From an uncultured Elusimicrobia bacterium (lineage in GTDB: Bacteria; Elusimicrobiota; Elusimicrobia; Elusimicrobiales; Elusimicrobiaceae), in contig CAMZGO010000003.1 of assembly GCA_947306425.1 (NCBI GenBank), positions 1 through 64,000 of the forward strand: a DNA stretch of 64,000 nt, given 5' to 3'. This document shows, piece after piece, positions 33,562 through 43,656 of the stretch; position 1 is the first letter of the stretch; every line of letters starts with the position of its first letter. Under the pieces are notes generated by a model. That model worked only from the letters and a program-made list of their open reading frames with translations, searched no databases and was not told where the DNA came from. The translations under genes were made by a program, and so were the position numbers.

Positions 33562-35415
33562 CTAAATAATCGGGTATTTAGTAACGGTTTGATATAAGTA
33601 TAAAAATTCATTTTCCGCTGCCCTATCATTAAATTTTCTGCAACAATCAATGAATTTATTTCTTGCCCTATTCATAATTTGTCTGTCGTACCAAGTAAAA
33701 TACGATTGTTTCAAACTTTTTCTAAAATATAATAATGCTGTTTCATAATTTCCGATATCATATAAAAATTCTGCTTTTTGCCATAAATAAAAATAGGAAG
33801 ACAAATTGTTTCCATATATCATTTGATTTAATGTTTGTAAAGCAAGAGAATAGTATTTTTTGAAATTACTTACATCCTTTTGTTGTTTATAAATTATGCA
33901 CAAATTTTTCAAAATACCTGTGTCAAAGTAAGTGTTACCGCTTAGAGCACGTTTCAGACATATTATTGCTTCGTTGTTTTTATTAAATTTTTTGAATATT
34001 TGACCGGCAAAAAGGCATCTGCGCTTTTCCTTTATTTTGGGATTTTTTAATATGGATTTAGCATATTTTAATTTATAATTATTTATTTTATCAGTAAAAT
34101 TTTTAATAATAGTATCATCTATAATAGGTTTAAGGTAGTGGCAGTAGCATTCAAAGTCTTGATCTTTTAATGTTATGTATATGTCGTCAATTATCTCTAT
34201 TTTTTTATATTCTTTTAACAGATACTCTAAACATTTATTAAAATTTTCTTTTGCTTTTTCAATGTTTTGGTGCATATAATAACATAAAGCCATTGCAAAA
34301 TAATTTTCATAAGTGGGATATTGTTTGACCGCTTGATTACACCAATTATAAAGTTTAGTTTTACTGTTTGGAGAGCGGTATAATTGTGACATATTATATA
34401 TTTTTATCATCCAAGTAGAAATGTTTGAATCCACTGAATCTATTAAATTTTTATAAAGCAATTTACAATATTTTACGGCTTCTGTTTTATTATCTAAGTA
34501 CATATGAATATTTTTGCTTTCTTCCATATATCTGCTTAAATGTGTTTTGGTTAAATAATCATAATAAGTAATTTTAGAATTTAATTCATCAAGCGATATT
34601 TTGTTATATGCGGTAAAATATTTTTTGACTTCTTCCAAATTATGCAGCCCTAAATTCGCGTAATACATATAATATATATTTCGTTTATTTACGACGTTGA
34701 TTAAACGTTTTTTTATTAATTCCGGTATTTCACTATATCTTCCTAAACGGTATAATATATCCATTTTTTTATATTCTTCCGAAATTGGTAAATTTGCAAA
34801 TATTTTTATACACAAATATCTATCCATTTCATCTAATGCTTTTTTGTCTTGCCCTAATTGCAGATAGCATAATACTTTTTCCCGGCTTATTTCTTCATTT
34901 TCAGATGGTTCTTGCATTATTTTTAATGCTTCTTGATATTTCTTTAATTTGATATAGTTTTTTATAATAAACAATTTAATATCGGTGTCTTGTTTGTTAA
35001 AGGAAAATGCCCTTTTATATAAGTTTAGTGCCGCCTGATAATCATTTTCTTTATATAATTTATTGGCAAGAGCGGCATATAAAGCGGAGATACTTTTGTT
35101 TTTGTCGGCCAATTCTGACTTTTGCCCGAGTTTATTGGTGTTTATATAGTTTAATATTTCGGTAAGGAAGGAATTATCTATGGCATTTGTAGCGGTTATT
35201 TTACGCAAATTAAAATCTTCCATAAAAGCCCAAGTGCTATTATTATTTCTTATAAGCGGAAGCCCTGCTCTTTCAAGAGCGGCGATATCCCTTTGAATTG
35301 TCCTAAGCGAACAATTTTCTTCTTTTGCGACATTTTCCAAACGAATAGTACCCTGGTCCAGAGTTAAAATTATTTTTAACAGGCGTACTAAACGCTTTTC
35401 CTTATCATTTTTCAT
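33562..35415 (-). CDS. Winged-HTH regulator with TPR sensor domain (paralogue of the WYL regulator)
   Basis: A 617-residue protein. Residues 1-80 are a DeoR/HTH_11-type winged HTH followed by AFMEDFNLRK. This segment is clearly related to the N-terminus of the WYL regulator at 55092: SLRTIQRDI matches SLRSVQRYI, and AFxExFNLxK is shared. From residue 100 on, helical TPR-like repeats (LANKLYKENDYQAALNLYKRAFSFN and many more) replace the WYL domain. It should bind DNA and sense a protein or peptide partner through its TPRs. It lies between the sigma factor and the CFI-box gene, both of which carry the regulon promoter. No site of that kind precedes this gene. Confidence 0.72.
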   Translation of the reverse strand: MKNDKEKRLVRLLKIILTLDQGTIRLENVAKEENCSLRTIQRDIAALERAGLPLIRNNNSTWAFMEDFNLRKITATNAIDNSFLTEILNYINTNKLGQKSELADKNKSISALYAALANKLYKENDYQAALNLYKRAFSFNKQDTDIKLFIIKNYIKLKKYQEALKIMQEPSENEEISREKVLCYLQLGQDKKALDEMDRYLCIKIFANLPISEEYKKMDILYRLGRYSEIPELIKKRLINVVNKRNIYYMYYANLGLHNLEEVKKYFTAYNKISLDELNSKITYYDYLTKTHLSRYMEESKNIHMYLDNKTEAVKYCKLLYKNLIDSVDSNISTWMIKIYNMSQLYRSPNSKTKLYNWCNQAVKQYPTYENYFAMALCYYMHQNIEKAKENFNKCLEYLLKEYKKIEIIDDIYITLKDQDFECYCHYLKPIIDDTIIKNFTDKINNYKLKYAKSILKNPKIKEKRRCLFAGQIFKKFNKNNEAIICLKRALSGNTYFDTGILKNLCIIYKQQKDVSNFKKYYSLALQTLNQMIYGNNLSSYFYLWQKAEFLYDIGNYETALLYFRKSLKQSYFTWYDRQIMNRARNKFIDCCRKFNDRAAENEFLYLYQTVTKYPII

Positions 35416-35507
35416 AATATCTCCTTTCCCATAATGTGTTCTTTTTCTTATGGTACATAATAATTTTTATTTGCTCAAATTTAGCTTAAAGTTTAGTATA
35501 TAATTGG

Positions 35508-36686
35508 CTATTTATCAAATTCTGTGTCTTCTAAAAAATCTTTTAAGTCTTTCGCTCGGCTTGGATGACGCAAACGTCTAATAGCTTTGGCTTCAATTTG
35601 TCTGATACGTTCACGCGTAACGTTAAACATTTTGCCCACCTCTTCAAGCGTACGCGGGTAGCTGCAGTCAAGACCGAAGCGGTATTTAATAACTTTTGCT
35701 TCTCGTTCGGAAAGTTTGGAAAGAACTTCTGTTACATCTTCTTTTCTAATAATTTCTTCTGTAATTTTATCGGGATCTTTTGTGTCTTTATCTTCAATAA
35801 AATTACCAATATTTTCTTCATATTGAACAGAATCTTTAATATTTTCTTCATCTTCAACTGAATCTTCCAGTGAAATCGGTGTTAATAGAGATATAGAATT
35901 TTGCGTTTGTATAATTGTTAAAATTTTTTTTACCTTTGTGACAGAAATACGCATTGTCTTTGCATAGTCATCAACCGTTGGTTCGCGCCCTTGTTCCTGG
36001 CGGATTTTATTTCCAACTTTATTAAATAGTGAAATTATTTTCTTTATATGCTCTGGAATATGAATCAATTCTGGATTGTTATGAAATGCTATTTCCAAAT
36101 TCTTCCATATCCATAATTGAGCATAATTAATAAAATTAGAATACGAGGTATAATCAAAATGTTTTATCGCTTCCATTAATCCGATATTCCCTTCTTGGAT
36201 TAGGTCTAATAATTCCTCTTCTGAACAATACTTACTATATCTCTCCATTACTTCATTTACTACTAAATAAGAATAGGATCTGAATATTTTGTCAATCTTT
36301 AATAATATTTCTTCTTCTATTTTAGTTATATTATTGTGTAAGTCATTAAAATTATCTAAATTGATAGGCAAGAGATTTATTATTTCCTTATATTTAGGAT
36401 CTGAATTATTTTTATATTCTGACAATGTTTGTTCTATTTTTTTAATATTTTCAATAGTATTTATTAATTGTCTTGCTTCTAATGGTTCTGCCCTCTCATA
36501 CTCTTGTCTTGATATGATATTTGTATCACATAGATTTTTTGTTTTTAATTGTTTCCAAAGTTCATCGGGATTATGGAAATGGAAATTTTCAATTAACACT
36601 TTTAATTCTTGCTTTTTTGCATTAATTGCGATAAATAGATTTTTTTCTTCTTCTCTTGATAATTTAGTGCCTTTGTTCTTATCCAT
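35508..36686 (-). CDS. Accessory RpoD-like sigma factor
   Basis: A 392-residue sigma-70-family protein. It lacks region 1.1 and has an unusual N-terminal insert. Region 2 contains LLDLIQEGNIGLMEAIKHFDY and an altered 2.3-2.4 part (WIWKNLEIAFHNNPELIHIPEHI), where RpoD has the WIRQAITRAI-type motif. Region 3 (GREPTVDDYAKTMRIS) is followed by an acidic linker and a nearly housekeeping region 4 (TLEEVGKMFNVTRERIRQIEAKAIRRL). It therefore binds core polymerase and should still contact -35-bound proteins or DNA, but may read the -10 differently. It has its own regulon promoter (36708-36741), which suggests a feed-forward or auto-amplifying loop. Confidence 0.85.
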   Translation of the reverse strand: MDKNKGTKLSREEEKNLFIAINAKKQELKVLIENFHFHNPDELWKQLKTKNLCDTNIISRQEYERAEPLEARQLINTIENIKKIEQTLSEYKNNSDPKYKEIINLLPINLDNFNDLHNNITKIEEEILLKIDKIFRSYSYLVVNEVMERYSKYCSEEELLDLIQEGNIGLMEAIKHFDYTSYSNFINYAQLWIWKNLEIAFHNNPELIHIPEHIKKIISLFNKVGNKIRQEQGREPTVDDYAKTMRISVTKVKKILTIIQTQNSISLLTPISLEDSVEDEENIKDSVQYEENIGNFIEDKDTKDPDKITEEIIRKEDVTEVLSKLSEREAKVIKYRFGLDCSYPRTLEEVGKMFNVTRERIRQIEAKAIRRLRHPSRAKDLKDFLEDTEFDK

Positions 36687-36707
36687 AATATATCTCCTTT
36701 TTTAATA

Positions 36708-36741
36708 ATTATAACTATTCTCAATGACAATGTTATGTCAT
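36708..36741 (-). promoter_or_regulatory. Island regulon promoter, site 2 (sigma factor gene)
   Basis: Minus strand TGACATAACATTGTCA (36740-36725), 11 nt (TTGAGAATAGT), TATAAT at 36713-36708. The full 18-bp palindrome ATGACA-N6-TGTCAT is at 36724-36741. Leader about 20 nt with AAGGAG. Confidence 0.8.
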
Positions 36742-36748
36742 TTTAGTT

Positions 36749-39700
36749 TTAATTGATATACATTTTGAGAATTATGTCATCTAAATATTTTTGTTTTTGA
36801 GACAAATTGTTTTCAATAATTGGATCTTTAGTGTTTGTGTTTTGTTGTTTTATTTTTAATTCATAAGAATAATCGAAAATATCCTCCAATATTTTACTTT
36901 GTTCGTCATTCGGAATTAATATCGGCAATTGTCTAAAATCATTTATTTGCAAATTTACAGTATTATTAATAAATTCCTTTAATACATCATATATAAATCG
37001 TGAGTTTAATAATGAAATAAGATATTTAGTAGAAATTGCATCGTATTTATTATAAAAACTCATACTAGCGACATCATTAACTGACTTGCTTTTGACTCTG
37101 CATTTAATATACTTACTTTCCTCATTTTTAGGTAATAGTACATTATTCCAACAAAATCCCTCTTTAAAATAAAACTGTGGATTTCTTACCACTGGCATTC
37201 CCTTTCCTTTTTTCCCAGAGTTAGTCTTTAAAAAATGGACGTTTTCTTTAGACCAAGAGATAGCATACGGTGTATCTAGATACCAGCGATTTCCATCTTG
37301 ATCACCTTTATCATAAGGAACATAATGCTTTTTAGATTTATCTATACCGTTTTCCTTTTCATCTTGAGAAAGCATATCGACATCTGCTATCTCACTATCT
37401 TCAATAATTCTATATAAAAATCCTTGACCAAAAATATCTCTACCATATTTTTCTTTTAAATTGTCAAATAAATGAGCAATTTCTGATTCATTTAGAGTAT
37501 CTAAATATGCATAAATATCTAGATTATCTAATTCAGTAATTTTATATTTTTTTATTGCTGCCTTTAATTTTATAGGTCTATTCTTGATTATATTATTTAC
37601 TCGTTTAGTTGATTTTCTAACAGCAATATATTTCCCATTATTTGCTGTTGCTAAACCTTGTCCACCTTCAGTAATACAGCCTAAGAAAGTGACATCTCCT
37701 GGTTTGAGATTCTTACGATATTCTTCCAAATCGTGTTTGTTTTTTTCTATGGCAGATGCAGTTTTAATTTTATCCCACCATTGCGAATACAGTTCTTTGA
37801 TTCTGTCGTTAAATTTATTATAAAATTTCATATTAATATCACTAGGATAAAAAAAGACATTGTTATTTGCTTTTCTATAAACAGATATTTTAATTTCTTT
37901 CTTTATAGGATTGAAAAAATTTGCCACAGCATCTTTAAATATAAAACTATAATCAGACTCGTCATTCACTTTCTTGATAATTGAAATTATAGGCGACACA
38001 ACTACTCCTTTAAATACATTATCTGTTTTTATAAGTTCTATTATCTTGTTTTTTTGCGACAACTGTCTAATGTTTAATTTAGATTGAAGCGTTAAGAAAG
38101 TATCAGAAGTTATATATACTAATGTACAATTCCTTTTTAATAATTCCATTCCCCTTATAAAGAAATAATTATATAAATCGTCGGATCTGTCATAGATTGA
38201 TATATATTTCTTCTTATCTTCTTTACTTACCCCCTTATTGGAAACATATGGAGGATTACCGATTACAATATCAAAACCATCTTGTACGCAAAACATCCAG
38301 AAAGAATCAAACCAGCCAGTACTACTGTTTTCAAAAGGTTTCCAAGTTGATAGCATATCTATCATATCATTATTAGTATTTTTACTCTCTTGTTTTTTGA
38401 ACCGTGGATCTTCAATCAGTAGATTTTGTTTCCCTTGTGATAATCTTTTGTTAAATAATTTTAGTTGAATATTAGAGAATTCGTTTTGTAAGTCTTTTTT
38501 ATCTTTTCCATAAGAATTAAAATATTTTTCTCTTATTTCTTTTAACTTTTTTATTAAATCTTCATTATTAAAAAATCCATCTTCTTGTTTAGGTAGGGGG
38601 ATTAAACTATTGGCACAAACAAATGTAAATTCCAAATTAGGTAATGGCTTAATATGATCTTCTTCCTCATCTATTATCAAAGTTAAGAAAAAACGCAAAC
38701 GGCATATCTCAATGGCTATGGTTTGGATATCTATACCATAAATGCAATTTTTAATTAACTGCGATTTATGTTCATAATTAATCTTTCTTAATGTCAAATT
38801 TTTGATTTCATAATTTTTTTTGTTATATATTTCTCCTTTAGAATCTATTAAATTTAATATAGCCATTATTTTTTGTAATATTCCCATAGGGAAAGCACCT
38901 GAACCAACCGCGGGGTCCAATGCTTTTATAGCAAATAAGGCCTCATAAATTTGTTCTTTTTCTTCAGGAGTTTCTAACTTGTGTTCAAGTTCAAATAATG
39001 AATCAATTTTTTTATGGTCTATATCTGTTTTTGTATAAAGATATTGCTTCAAACTTTGTGTGACCATATAATCCACTATTTCACGTGGAGTATAAAAAGA
39101 ACCTGTTTGATTTCGTAATGACTCTTCTGTTTCTGGGTTTACCGCTGCCAATAAATTTTCAAAAATACGGCCTAACATCTCCGGGTCTATTGATAATTCT
39201 ATATCTGTAGAAGTATTTTCGTCAATAGTAAAGTTATAAAGTTCAAACACTTTAAATAAACTTTCAAACCAAGAATTTTCTATTTTTAAACTTTTGTAAT
39301 ATTCTGATTGTTCTAAGTCATTCAATTTATAGCAATCATCAGTATCAGGGTTAAACAAACCACCGTTTAAAAATGGAATATCTTTATAATAACCTTTCTG
39401 ACATTTTTCTCTTCTTTGATCTACAGGTTTATTAAGTGTTTCAAAGAATAATGGCTCTAAAATGTCATGATAATAATTACCGTCGCACTCAGATACTGCT
39501 TCAGAAGATAAAAGCCCTTCAGAAATAAGTTGGGATCCATCTTGGCGGTGTTTCTTTTTTAGGAACCAGCAAAAAACCAAACGCCCTATTAAACGAACAG
39601 CAAAATTTTGTAATCTTTTAAATCCTTCATCGGTATCGTTTACGCCTTTAGGATGTTTAATGTTTTCAATTAGTTCGTTGAAATGTTTGGATATTTCGCC

Positions 39701-40177
39701 ATAAAATGCATCATTAACAACTTCAATAGAAAAACGTTTTAATAATTCTTCCCTTGTATGAACTTTTCCCGTTAATTGTTTATTTGCGGTATGTATTTTT
39801 GCGTTTTCACCTACTAAAAAAGAAAATCTGCGCGGATTGCTACATTCTTGCTGTACCCAATCGTAAGTAATTAGGGAAATGCGATATTGGGTGGGATTTT
39901 GAGGAATAAACAAAAACAATGCTTGCCCAGTATATCCATCCCCTTTAATGATTTTTAAGGCCTCTTTGGTGAGCCCCACCCTTGCATCCTTGCTGGAATG
40001 GTAAATTTCGTATATGGGAAGCTGTAATTGTTCACATTTGCCTAATTTAACAACTTTTTGAATTAAATCATTTTGATATATTATTGTTCTTTCATCTACC
40101 CTATAATCAGGTAAAAAATTATTTCGCAACCCTAAAATAACCCTATTTCTTTCATACTTTTGCTCTAAATAAGTCAT
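36749..40177 (-). CDS. Eco57I-type (type IIG-like) adenine methyltransferase/specificity protein
   Basis: A 1142-residue protein. An N-terminal helical region of about 350 residues is followed by an N6-adenine methyltransferase core: SAM-binding motif ALDPAVGSGAFPMGIL near residue 422 and catalytic NPPYVSN near residue 640. The C-terminal third (from about 830) holds the target recognition part, with FCWNNVLLPK and KYLISLLNSRFI, as in Eco57I/TaqI-like enzymes. It starts inside the end of the upstream helicase gene (four-base overlap), so the two are one operon. No PD-(D/E)XK motif is obvious in its N-terminus, so cleavage may come from the partner's PLD domain. Confidence 0.83.
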   Translation of the reverse strand: MTYLEQKYERNRVILGLRNNFLPDYRVDERTIIYQNDLIQKVVKLGKCEQLQLPIYEIYHSSKDARVGLTKEALKIIKGDGYTGQALFLFIPQNPTQYRISLITYDWVQQECSNPRRFSFLVGENAKIHTANKQLTGKVHTREELLKRFSIEVVNDAFYGEISKHFNELIENIKHPKGVNDTDEGFKRLQNFAVRLIGRLVFCWFLKKKHRQDGSQLISEGLLSSEAVSECDGNYYHDILEPLFFETLNKPVDQRREKCQKGYYKDIPFLNGGLFNPDTDDCYKLNDLEQSEYYKSLKIENSWFESLFKVFELYNFTIDENTSTDIELSIDPEMLGRIFENLLAAVNPETEESLRNQTGSFYTPREIVDYMVTQSLKQYLYTKTDIDHKKIDSLFELEHKLETPEEKEQIYEALFAIKALDPAVGSGAFPMGILQKIMAILNLIDSKGEIYNKKNYEIKNLTLRKINYEHKSQLIKNCIYGIDIQTIAIEICRLRFFLTLIIDEEEDHIKPLPNLEFTFVCANSLIPLPKQEDGFFNNEDLIKKLKEIREKYFNSYGKDKKDLQNEFSNIQLKLFNKRLSQGKQNLLIEDPRFKKQESKNTNNDMIDMLSTWKPFENSSTGWFDSFWMFCVQDGFDIVIGNPPYVSNKGVSKEDKKKYISIYDRSDDLYNYFFIRGMELLKRNCTLVYITSDTFLTLQSKLNIRQLSQKNKIIELIKTDNVFKGVVVSPIISIIKKVNDESDYSFIFKDAVANFFNPIKKEIKISVYRKANNNVFFYPSDINMKFYNKFNDRIKELYSQWWDKIKTASAIEKNKHDLEEYRKNLKPGDVTFLGCITEGGQGLATANNGKYIAVRKSTKRVNNIIKNRPIKLKAAIKKYKITELDNLDIYAYLDTLNESEIAHLFDNLKEKYGRDIFGQGFLYRIIEDSEIADVDMLSQDEKENGIDKSKKHYVPYDKGDQDGNRWYLDTPYAISWSKENVHFLKTNSGKKGKGMPVVRNPQFYFKEGFCWNNVLLPKNEESKYIKCRVKSKSVNDVASMSFYNKYDAISTKYLISLLNSRFIYDVLKEFINNTVNLQINDFRQLPILIPNDEQSKILEDIFDYSYELKIKQQNTNTKDPIIENNLSQKQKYLDDIILKMYIN

Positions 40178-43100
40178 AATAATTCTCCTTTGATATCATC
40201 TCCTATAAATTCTTCTGATAATACGATGTCTTTGACTTCGGATTTCTCTTTGTTATACTGCTCCATTAATTCTTCTAAATAATAATTAGGAATCTTTTTT
40301 TGTAATTCTGCAAAAATGTCATCTAAATTATCATTATTTTGTACTCTTTCGCCCGCTTTACCTATCTGTTTAAGTTTCGCTTTATTGGAAGAAAATGCAT
40401 GTTCTTGAACTAGTTGGCGTAATTTGCTTAAATAATCTTTATTTTGACTATTAGTGTAATTGCTTTGTCTTATTTTTGTTTCTATTTGGCTTAAAGCTTT
40501 CATTGCCTGCTTGGTAGTGTTATCGTTGTGCAAAGCGGAAGAATATTCTCTCATTTTCTCTTTAATTTTTTCATAGCAATCAAAGAAATTTGCAGATAAT
40601 TCCCTATTATCATCTTCCTTATCAGCCCTAAACAAGTTTATAGCTTCTTCATAGGTAAGATTTTTCACTTCTTTAGTATCTGTATCGCAGAAACTAAATA
40701 TAGCTACATCTCCTTTTTTGCTGAATACTAAAGCCCCTTTATGGTCCTTATCTTTTTGTTGTCTTGCTATATGTATTTTAGAAGGCAAATTTTTGGCTTC
40801 TTCATATTCCACAGGGAAATCTTTTTTTATATTTTCAAGTTCTATTTGATATTTAGTATCCCAGTTCGCTATTTCTTCAATATTAATACTGTCTAAAGAT
40901 TTACGAAGTTCGTCTTTTTCGGTTAAATATTTAGTATCTTCACCGAAAATCCAGTTAATCATTCTCATTTTGATATCAGAAATATTTCTTACGTTTGTTT
41001 CTCCTTCCCCGAAGGAAGAAGGAAAATAATTATAAATATAAAGGTTATCAAACATCTTCCTATTAACACGATTGATACGCCCAACTCTTTGAATAACTCT
41101 TGTTGGGTTATATGGGATATCATAGTTAAAAATAGTTCCTGCTTTGTTTAAATTAACACCTTCACTTAATGCGTCAGTAGTAAATAATAGGTTACGATTA
41201 TCATTTTCATTAGTTTCTTTACAACTTGCATCAAATTGTATTCTAATTTCTTTCCTTTTGGTATAACTTTCTTTTGAAGTATAAAATATAGGTTTAATTA
41301 TTTCAGTTTCATGGAAATTCTTTGCTAAATATTCTATTGTATCGGCAAATTCTGAAAATACTATAATTTTTCTGTTTTTATCTTCCTCTAATTGCTTTTT
41401 GATAGCTTTTATCAAGCCGTTGAGTTTAGGGTCATTTTCAGGACTAAAAGATTTCCAATCTTTTTGAATTTCTTCTAAAATTGCAATATCACTGTTCATT
41501 TCTTCCTTGAAAGAATCTCTTATGTAATCTTTATGTATGAAATATATCCCTTTTTCAGCATATTTATTTTCTTCTGCTTTTGATAATTTGCTAACAGATA
41601 AAGTGTCACTTTCACTAATATCAGATAATTGAAATATCTGCAACTCATGCTCTGCTTCTAATAATTCTTCCGGTTCCCAGTTCAAAATAGTGGTCAAATC
41701 TAATTTTTTTGAGATTACCGCCCTTCCTGTATTGTTATATATCTGTAAAATATTTCTGTAAGCATTTAAAATATTTTCTAGCGTTTTTTGAAATGAAGCT
41801 ATTGAACTCTCAAAACGGCGGACCAATAATCTCCTTAAAAAATCAGCATTGTTTTCGTTATCACTTTTGATACCTATATATTTTTCCAATGCTTTTTTTA
41901 TCTCAGGGTTATCCTTAACATACGAAGTAATTTTATAACGGGCTGCTTTAAATGGGGCATCTTCGCCTTTTTTGTAAATTTTATTTAACGTGTTTACATA
42001 TTTTTCGGAAATATTCTCTAAATCATAAGTACAATCTTTAGGGTCATTAACTTCAGGAAATCGTATATTTTGCTTTTTTAAGTCCGAACTATACTTAGGA
42101 ATAGCCGTTAAATCTTTGCGATTCCTTCTTACAACAACTTCATTTATTATATAACTCACTTTTTTGGCTATATCTTTTATTTCCTCTTGTTTTTCTGTTA
42201 TTTTTCTTCTTAACCAAAGTTTTAATTCTTCAATATTAGATGATGGAATCGTATCTTCATCTACTTTTTTTAAAGTTTGGTTATCTTTTTGATTTAATTT
42301 TTGGTTGCTTTCCAATTTTTTCAATATATTTCTGCAATCTTTTAACGTGTTATATGTTTTTTTATATTTTCCGTTTAATTCTCTCTCTGCTTCTGCTAAA
42401 TTATTAACAGTTTTTACTGTGGAGAACTCCGGCGTTTGGAATAAATTAACTAAATTAAAAATATCCTCTATATGATTGTTAAATGGAGTAGCAGTAAGAA
42501 TTATGGTTTTTTCACCTTTGCAAATAGTTTCCACATCATCATAGTTGCTAGTTTCATCATTTTTAAATATATGTCCTTCGTCTATTATTACCAAATATTT
42601 CCTTCTTTCATTTTTCCATTGTTGGGCAATTTTTATAGCGTCTTCCAATTTACCTCTGCTAATTACTTCTCCCTTTTCTCTTAAGGATAAAGAATATTCA
42701 CGCCATTGGGGAATTAAGTGTGGGGGAACTATGAGCAATACCGGAAGATGCATATTAGCAGCAATGGTCGTCGCTATTATTGATTTGCCAAGGCCCACGA
42801 CATCTGCAATTATAACGCCATTATGTTCTTCTAAACTTCTTATGCCCTTTGCAATTGCGTCTATTTGATATTGTAAGTTGGCATAATCAGAATCTATGTG
42901 GCTTGGCAGAATTAAACCGTTATGTACTCTAGCATCTCCGAAATACTCTATTAAAACTCTAATATATAAAACAAAAGGGGAACATGTTTTATTGAACCAA
43001 ACTTTTTTAACAAATCTTTCCTCAAAATCATTAATATTATCTTTATTTACTAATTCTGTAGATTCTTTCCATAAATTAATAAAAATTTTTCTGCCTTCTT

Positions 43101-43656
43101 CAAACATATGGTTATTGGTATTTTGTACATTTATTTCAAAATTGTTCTCTAAACCGTTAGCAGATAAATTGCTAGAACCTATTATACAAGTGCCAAGCAA
43201 ACTGCCTCCCGCTTGAGTTTGTTTAGAATGTTCCAAAATATACATTTTAGCATGACAAGGTTTTGAAGTTTGTCTGATTTCTAATGTTCCATTTTTAATT
43301 TTTTTATAAAACAATTCAAATGCTTCTTTACTTTCTCGGTTATCGTAATAAGAGGTTTCACCAATTGTTTTTACCAATGTTTCATAAAAAGAAGATTTCC
43401 TTTTTTCGTCATCCCATTTCTCTATTTCTTCATTTTTTATTGGTGTATATGATTTGATTAATCTGCTTTCTGCATCCAAACCAACTAAAATTTTTAATTC
43501 TTGTGTTTCTGTAATATTCTTATATATTTTTTGGAAACCTGAAAAATAAAAATAACCTACTAAAAAATATAATTTATCGCATATGGGTAAAAAATTATTT
43601 ATTGTAGTAGATAGAGAGTCCTCACTATTATTTGTAATAAAATGTTCGTATTTCAT
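40174..43656 (-). CDS. PLD-nuclease/SNF2-like helicase of a restriction-type system
   Basis: A 1160-residue protein. Residues about 1-200 form a phospholipase-D-like nuclease domain with the HxK motif in HAKMYILEHS and GSSNLSANGLENNFE. Next is a superfamily 2 helicase: Walker A ADVVGLGKSIIATT near residue 285, DEGHIFKN (motif II, DEGH), LTATPFNN (motif III), and the C-terminal lobe with TDALSEGVNLNKAG and QRVGRINRVNR. It probably translocates on DNA and cuts non-self DNA marked by the absence of methylation by its operon partner. The domain set is shared with several phage-defence systems (PLD plus SNF2 plus Eco57I methylase), but I cannot assign it to a named one. Confidence 0.82.
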   Translation of the reverse strand: MKYEHFITNNSEDSLSTTINNFLPICDKLYFLVGYFYFSGFQKIYKNITETQELKILVGLDAESRLIKSYTPIKNEEIEKWDDEKRKSSFYETLVKTIGETSYYDNRESKEAFELFYKKIKNGTLEIRQTSKPCHAKMYILEHSKQTQAGGSLLGTCIIGSSNLSANGLENNFEINVQNTNNHMFEEGRKIFINLWKESTELVNKDNINDFEERFVKKVWFNKTCSPFVLYIRVLIEYFGDARVHNGLILPSHIDSDYANLQYQIDAIAKGIRSLEEHNGVIIADVVGLGKSIIATTIAANMHLPVLLIVPPHLIPQWREYSLSLREKGEVISRGKLEDAIKIAQQWKNERRKYLVIIDEGHIFKNDETSNYDDVETICKGEKTIILTATPFNNHIEDIFNLVNLFQTPEFSTVKTVNNLAEAERELNGKYKKTYNTLKDCRNILKKLESNQKLNQKDNQTLKKVDEDTIPSSNIEELKLWLRRKITEKQEEIKDIAKKVSYIINEVVVRRNRKDLTAIPKYSSDLKKQNIRFPEVNDPKDCTYDLENISEKYVNTLNKIYKKGEDAPFKAARYKITSYVKDNPEIKKALEKYIGIKSDNENNADFLRRLLVRRFESSIASFQKTLENILNAYRNILQIYNNTGRAVISKKLDLTTILNWEPEELLEAEHELQIFQLSDISESDTLSVSKLSKAEENKYAEKGIYFIHKDYIRDSFKEEMNSDIAILEEIQKDWKSFSPENDPKLNGLIKAIKKQLEEDKNRKIIVFSEFADTIEYLAKNFHETEIIKPIFYTSKESYTKRKEIRIQFDASCKETNENDNRNLLFTTDALSEGVNLNKAGTIFNYDIPYNPTRVIQRVGRINRVNRKMFDNLYIYNYFPSSFGEGETNVRNISDIKMRMINWIFGEDTKYLTEKDELRKSLDSINIEEIANWDTKYQIELENIKKDFPVEYEEAKNLPSKIHIARQQKDKDHKGALVFSKKGDVAIFSFCDTDTKEVKNLTYEEAINLFRADKEDDNRELSANFFDCYEKIKEKMREYSSALHNDNTTKQAMKALSQIETKIRQSNYTNSQNKDYLSKLRQLVQEHAFSSNKAKLKQIGKAGERVQNNDNLDDIFAELQKKIPNYYLEELMEQYNKEKSEVKDIVLSEEFIGDDIKGELL

